Assembly: GCA_016649795.1 (NCBI GenBank)
Contig: JAENWZ010000130.1
Coordinates: 1-6,530, forward strand
Origin: Proteiniphilum sp.
GTDB lineage: Bacteria > Bacteroidota > Bacteroidia > Bacteroidales > Dysgonomonadaceae
DNA: 6,530 bases
Direction of reading: 5' to 3'
Shown: positions 3,994-6,530 of the stretch, piece by piece
Layout of the letters: every line of letters starts with the position of its first letter
Position numbering within the stretch: position 1 is the stretch's first letter
The notes under the pieces: generated by a model
What the model saw: only the letters and a program-made list of their open reading frames with translations
Told to the model about the DNA's origin: nothing
Database searches by the model: none
Program-made: the position numbers and the translations under genes

Positions 3994-6530
3994 ATGCCTA
4001 TTAGATTAATAAAAGTATCGAAAAATTTGAATGTGGGAATCAACAGCCTTGTTGAATTTCTGCACAAGAAAGGTATTGAAATAGAAGCAAATCCTAACGC
4101 TAAAATTGAGGATGAACAGTATGATATACTGATCGCTGAGTTCGGTAAAGACAAAAATATTCGCATAGTGGCTACTGAGACACGCGAAAAAATGCATCGC
4201 CGTGATGAGAAGCGTGAAACTGTGGCCATAGAGGGATATGAACTACCAGAAGAACCGGCTCCCAGGAAAAAAGCAGAGAAAGAGACCATCGAAACGGAGA
4301 TACCGAAGGAGATGAAGCCTCATTTCAACGTAGTGGGCAACATCGATTTGGAGAACCTCAACAAAAAGAAAACAGAACCGAAGAAGGAAGAACCTGTTGA
4401 AGAAAAGAAACAGGAAGCGAAAAAACAGGCCTCACCAATTGAAAAAGAGACAATACCCGAACCGGTTGAAGAGGTAATCCTTCAACCTGAACCTGTGGTG
4501 GAAAAACCAGCCACCACGAAGGTATCTGAGGAAGAGATTGCAGCAGTGGCAGCGGAAGAAAAAATCGACACCGAAAAGGTGGAGGAAGTGAAAACAGAAG
4601 TGGTTGAGAAAGCTGAAACCGAAGTAGTGAAAGAGATCTCTGCGAAAGAGGCAACTGCAGAAGAGGTAACTGCAGAAGAGGTAGTTGTGGAAGAAGTAAC
4701 TGCGGAAGAGACTAATATGAAAGAGGGTAATGCCGAAGAGGAAGCTACGGAAGAAGAAGCAGAAACCAACGAGATAGCAGCAGAAGAAGAGTTTTCAGAA
4801 GTGGAAGGACCCAGAACAGACAAACTGTTCCGTCTAAATAAGAATAAGCTGGAGTCGAATATTGTGGTGAAAGGATCTATCGATCTGGACGCGATCAACG
4901 ACCGCACCCGTCCTCCCAGAAAATCAAGAGCCCAGCGTAAAAAAGAACGACTGGAGCGCGAACAGAAAGTTGTCGACGGCAAGAAGCTGAAAGATGAAAA
5001 GGTGAAACTGCTGAAAAAAGAGGCGATTGATGAAAAGAAGAAACAGTCAGTCACCGCTGACAGCGATGAGGATAGCAAAAAGAAAAAACGCAAGCGTATC
5101 CGTACGAGCAAGGTAAATATCGATAAACCCACAACTAGCAACCAGTCATCGAGAGGTGACAGGAAGCCTTCACTCAGAAAACTTGTCAAGACTGAGGTGA
5201 ATGAGGTTGATGTACAAAAACAGATCAAGGAGACTCTTGCACGCCTCACGGAGAAAAAAGGTAAAAAGGGAGGAGTAAAATACAGACGCGAGAAACGCGA
5301 AGCCAGTGCACATAAGCATCAGGAAGAGCTCAAACAGCAAGAGAAGGAAAGTCGTGTATTGCAATTAACGGAGTTTGTTACCGCAAACGACCTGGCGAAC
5401 ATGATGAATGTCCCCGTAACCAATATAATCTCCACCTGTATGAGTATGGGTGTGATGGTGGCCATCAACCAGCGTCTTAATGCCGAGACCATCAACATTG
5501 TTGCAGAAGAGTATGGCTTTAAGACCCAGTTTGTGAGTGCAGAAGTGATTGAGGCTATTGCAGAAGAGGTGGATGATCCGGGAAATTTGATTCCACGTCC
5601 TCCTATCGTCACAGTGATGGGACATGTGGACCACGGTAAGACATCGCTGCTTGACAGCATTCGTAGTACCAACGTGATTGCCGGAGAAGCAGGAGGTATT
5701 ACGCAGCATATAGGGGCATACAATGTACAACTGGAAGATGGCCGTAAGATCACCTTCCTCGACACACCGGGTCACGAGGCGTTCACGGCCATGCGTGCTC
5801 GTGGTGCCAAAGCAACCGACGTGGCCATCATATTAGTGGCTGCCGACGACAATGTGATGCCGCAGACGGTGGAAGCAATCAACCATGCCGGTGCGGCAGG
5901 TGTACCCATTGTATTCGCCATCAACAAAATAGATAAACCCGGGGCCAATCCCGAAAAGATAAAAGAGAAACTTGCCGAGATGAATTACCTTGTAGAGGAT
6001 TGGGGAGGTAGTTACCAGTCACAGGATATTTCGGCTAAACAAGGTATCGGTATCCAGGAGTTACTTGAAAAAGTACTGCTCGAAGCAGATATGCTGGAGC
6101 TCAAGGCCAATCCTAACCGCAGAGCCAGCGGCTCCATCATCGAGTCGGAGCTGGATAAAGGACGGGGCTATATCTCTACGGTACTTGTGGAAAACGGCAC
6201 CCTCCATCAGGGTGACATCGTGCTGGCAGGGGCTTATTTCGGTCGTGTGAAGGCGATGTTCAACGAGCGTAATCAGCGCATCGAAGAGGCCAGACCGGCT
6301 GAACCGGCCCTGATCCTTGGACTGAACGGAGCACCACAGGCAGGCGACACCTTCAACGTGATGGAAACAGAACAGGAAGCCCGCTCTATTGCTAACCGTC
6401 GTGAGCAACTGCAGCGTGAACAATCACTGCGTACGCAGAAGATGCTCACACTAGATGATATCGGCCGCAGGATTGCCATTGGTAACTTCCAGCAATTGAA
6501 CATCATCGTGAAAGGTGATGTGGACGGATC
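3994..6530 (+). CDS. infB: Translation initiation factor IF2 (3' end outside window)
   Basis: The first 845 codons of IF2, the GTPase that brings initiator tRNA to the 30S subunit and promotes subunit joining. The ATG at 3994 gives MPIRLIKVSKNLNVGINSLV, a normal IF2 N-terminus. Order: an IF2_N-type domain (about 1-58); a long Lys/Glu/Pro-rich linker (about 75-455); a second IF2_N-type domain (about 456-510); the GTPase domain with G1 GHVDHGKT (543-550), switch I GEAGGITQHIG (Thr570), G3 DTPGH (590-594), G4 NKID (644-647) and G5 SAK (680-682); beta-barrel domain II (about 705-790); and the start of domain III (DDIGRRIAIGNFQQLNIIVK). All GTP-binding motifs are intact. Roughly 150-170 residues, including the fMet-tRNA-binding C-terminal domain, should lie beyond the edge, judged from family length. 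The linker carries a duplicated short motif and a five-residue repeat, listed separately. Co-transcribed with nusA. Confidence 0.97.
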   Translation, partial: MPIRLIKVSKNLNVGINSLVEFLHKKGIEIEANPNAKIEDEQYDILIAEFGKDKNIRIVATETREKMHRRDEKRETVAIEGYELPEEPAPRKKAEKETIETEIPKEMKPHFNVVGNIDLENLNKKKTEPKKEEPVEEKKQEAKKQASPIEKETIPEPVEEVILQPEPVVEKPATTKVSEEEIAAVAAEEKIDTEKVEEVKTEVVEKAETEVVKEISAKEATAEEVTAEEVVVEEVTAEETNMKEGNAEEEATEEEAETNEIAAEEEFSEVEGPRTDKLFRLNKNKLESNIVVKGSIDLDAINDRTRPPRKSRAQRKKERLEREQKVVDGKKLKDEKVKLLKKEAIDEKKKQSVTADSDEDSKKKKRKRIRTSKVNIDKPTTSNQSSRGDRKPSLRKLVKTEVNEVDVQKQIKETLARLTEKKGKKGGVKYRREKREASAHKHQEELKQQEKESRVLQLTEFVTANDLANMMNVPVTNIISTCMSMGVMVAINQRLNAETINIVAEEYGFKTQFVSAEVIEAIAEEVDDPGNLIPRPPIVTVMGHVDHGKTSLLDSIRSTNVIAGEAGGITQHIGAYNVQLEDGRKITFLDTPGHEAFTAMRARGAKATDVAIILVAADDNVMPQTVEAINHAGAAGVPIVFAINKIDKPGANPEKIKEKLAEMNYLVEDWGGSYQSQDISAKQGIGIQELLEKVLLEADMLELKANPNRRASGSIIESELDKGRGYISTVLVENGTLHQGDIVLAGAYFGRVKAMFNERNQRIEEARPAEPALILGLNGAPQAGDTFNVMETEQEARSIANRREQLQREQSLRTQKMLTLDDIGRRIAIGNFQQLNIIVKGDVDG
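4330..4362 (+). repeat. First copy of a 'VVGxIDLxxLN' motif in the IF2 linker
   Basis: Residues 113-123 of IF2 read VVGNIDLENLN. A close relative (VVKGSIDLDAIN, residues 291-302, bases 4864-4899) occurs about 180 residues later in the same linker, also followed by a basic stretch. The surrounding linker is low-complexity, so two ordered, similar islands suggest a conserved short binding element; this function is inference. Confidence 0.6.
4621..4755 (+). repeat. Five-residue (15-base) tandem repeat in the IF2 linker
   Basis: Nine consecutive 15-base units encode EVVKE, ISAKE, ATAEE, VTAEE, VVVEE, VTAEE, TNMKE, GNAEE and EATEE (residues 210-254). The best conserved units share ACTGCAGAAGAG (4654-4665 and 4669-4680). 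The period is in frame, so copy-number change would alter linker length without a frameshift. Confidence 0.7.
4864..4899 (+). repeat. Second copy of the IF2 linker motif (VVKGSIDLDAIN)
   Basis: Residues 291-302 match the motif at residues 113-123: both have VV, a Gly, then IDL followed by an acidic residue and a final Asn. It is followed by a strongly basic segment (RTRPPRKSRAQRKKERLERE). Confidence 0.6.

Noticed and set aside
4482..5249. Long reverse-strand open frame opposite infB (255 codons)
   Set aside because: It mirrors the Glu/Lys-rich IF2 linker and gives a Ser/Phe/Thr-rich sequence with no domain; the + strand frame has clear IF2 domains.

Overview
The window reads as chromosomal DNA of a member of the Bacteroidota, most likely order Bacteroidales. 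Three things point there. A perfect Bacteroidota-type promoter (TTTG, 19 bases, TATCTTTG) lies ahead of rimP, genes start without strong Shine-Dalgarno sequences, and the RimP, NusA and IF2 proteins have a Bacteroidales character (for example NusA KH2 'AIGKGGANIKLA' and a very long charged IF2 linker). A family such as Dysgonomonadaceae or Porphyromonadaceae is only a guess. All convincing genes are on the + strand.

Layout: (1) 1-194 holds the 3' end of an unrecognised gene. (2) 259-1771 holds a two-gene unit: a complete subtilase (S8, proteinase K-like) with no signal peptide and its own N-terminal prodomain-like segment, then, seven bases after its stop, a small protein that looks like a stand-alone subtilase prodomain/inhibitor (I9-like). 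(3) 1772-1970 is intergenic and carries the promoter of the next operon plus a hairpin followed by six T's just downstream of the predicted transcription start. (4) 1971 to the window end is the conserved operon rimP - nusA - infB: 30S maturation factor, transcription elongation/termination factor and translation initiation factor IF2. infB runs off the right edge after 845 codons.

How the parts work together: rimP, nusA and infB couple ribosome maturation, transcription control and translation initiation. The terminator-like hairpin in the leader suggests premature termination as a control point, possibly by NusA itself. The subtilase and its small partner look like an intracellular protease with a separately encoded inhibitor or folding helper; this pair is the least ordinary part of the window. 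Two low-complexity coding repeats stand out: an acidic Asp/Glu/Thr/Ala tail on NusA and a five-residue repeat in the IF2 linker. No RNA genes, insertion sequences, CRISPR arrays or phage genes were seen.
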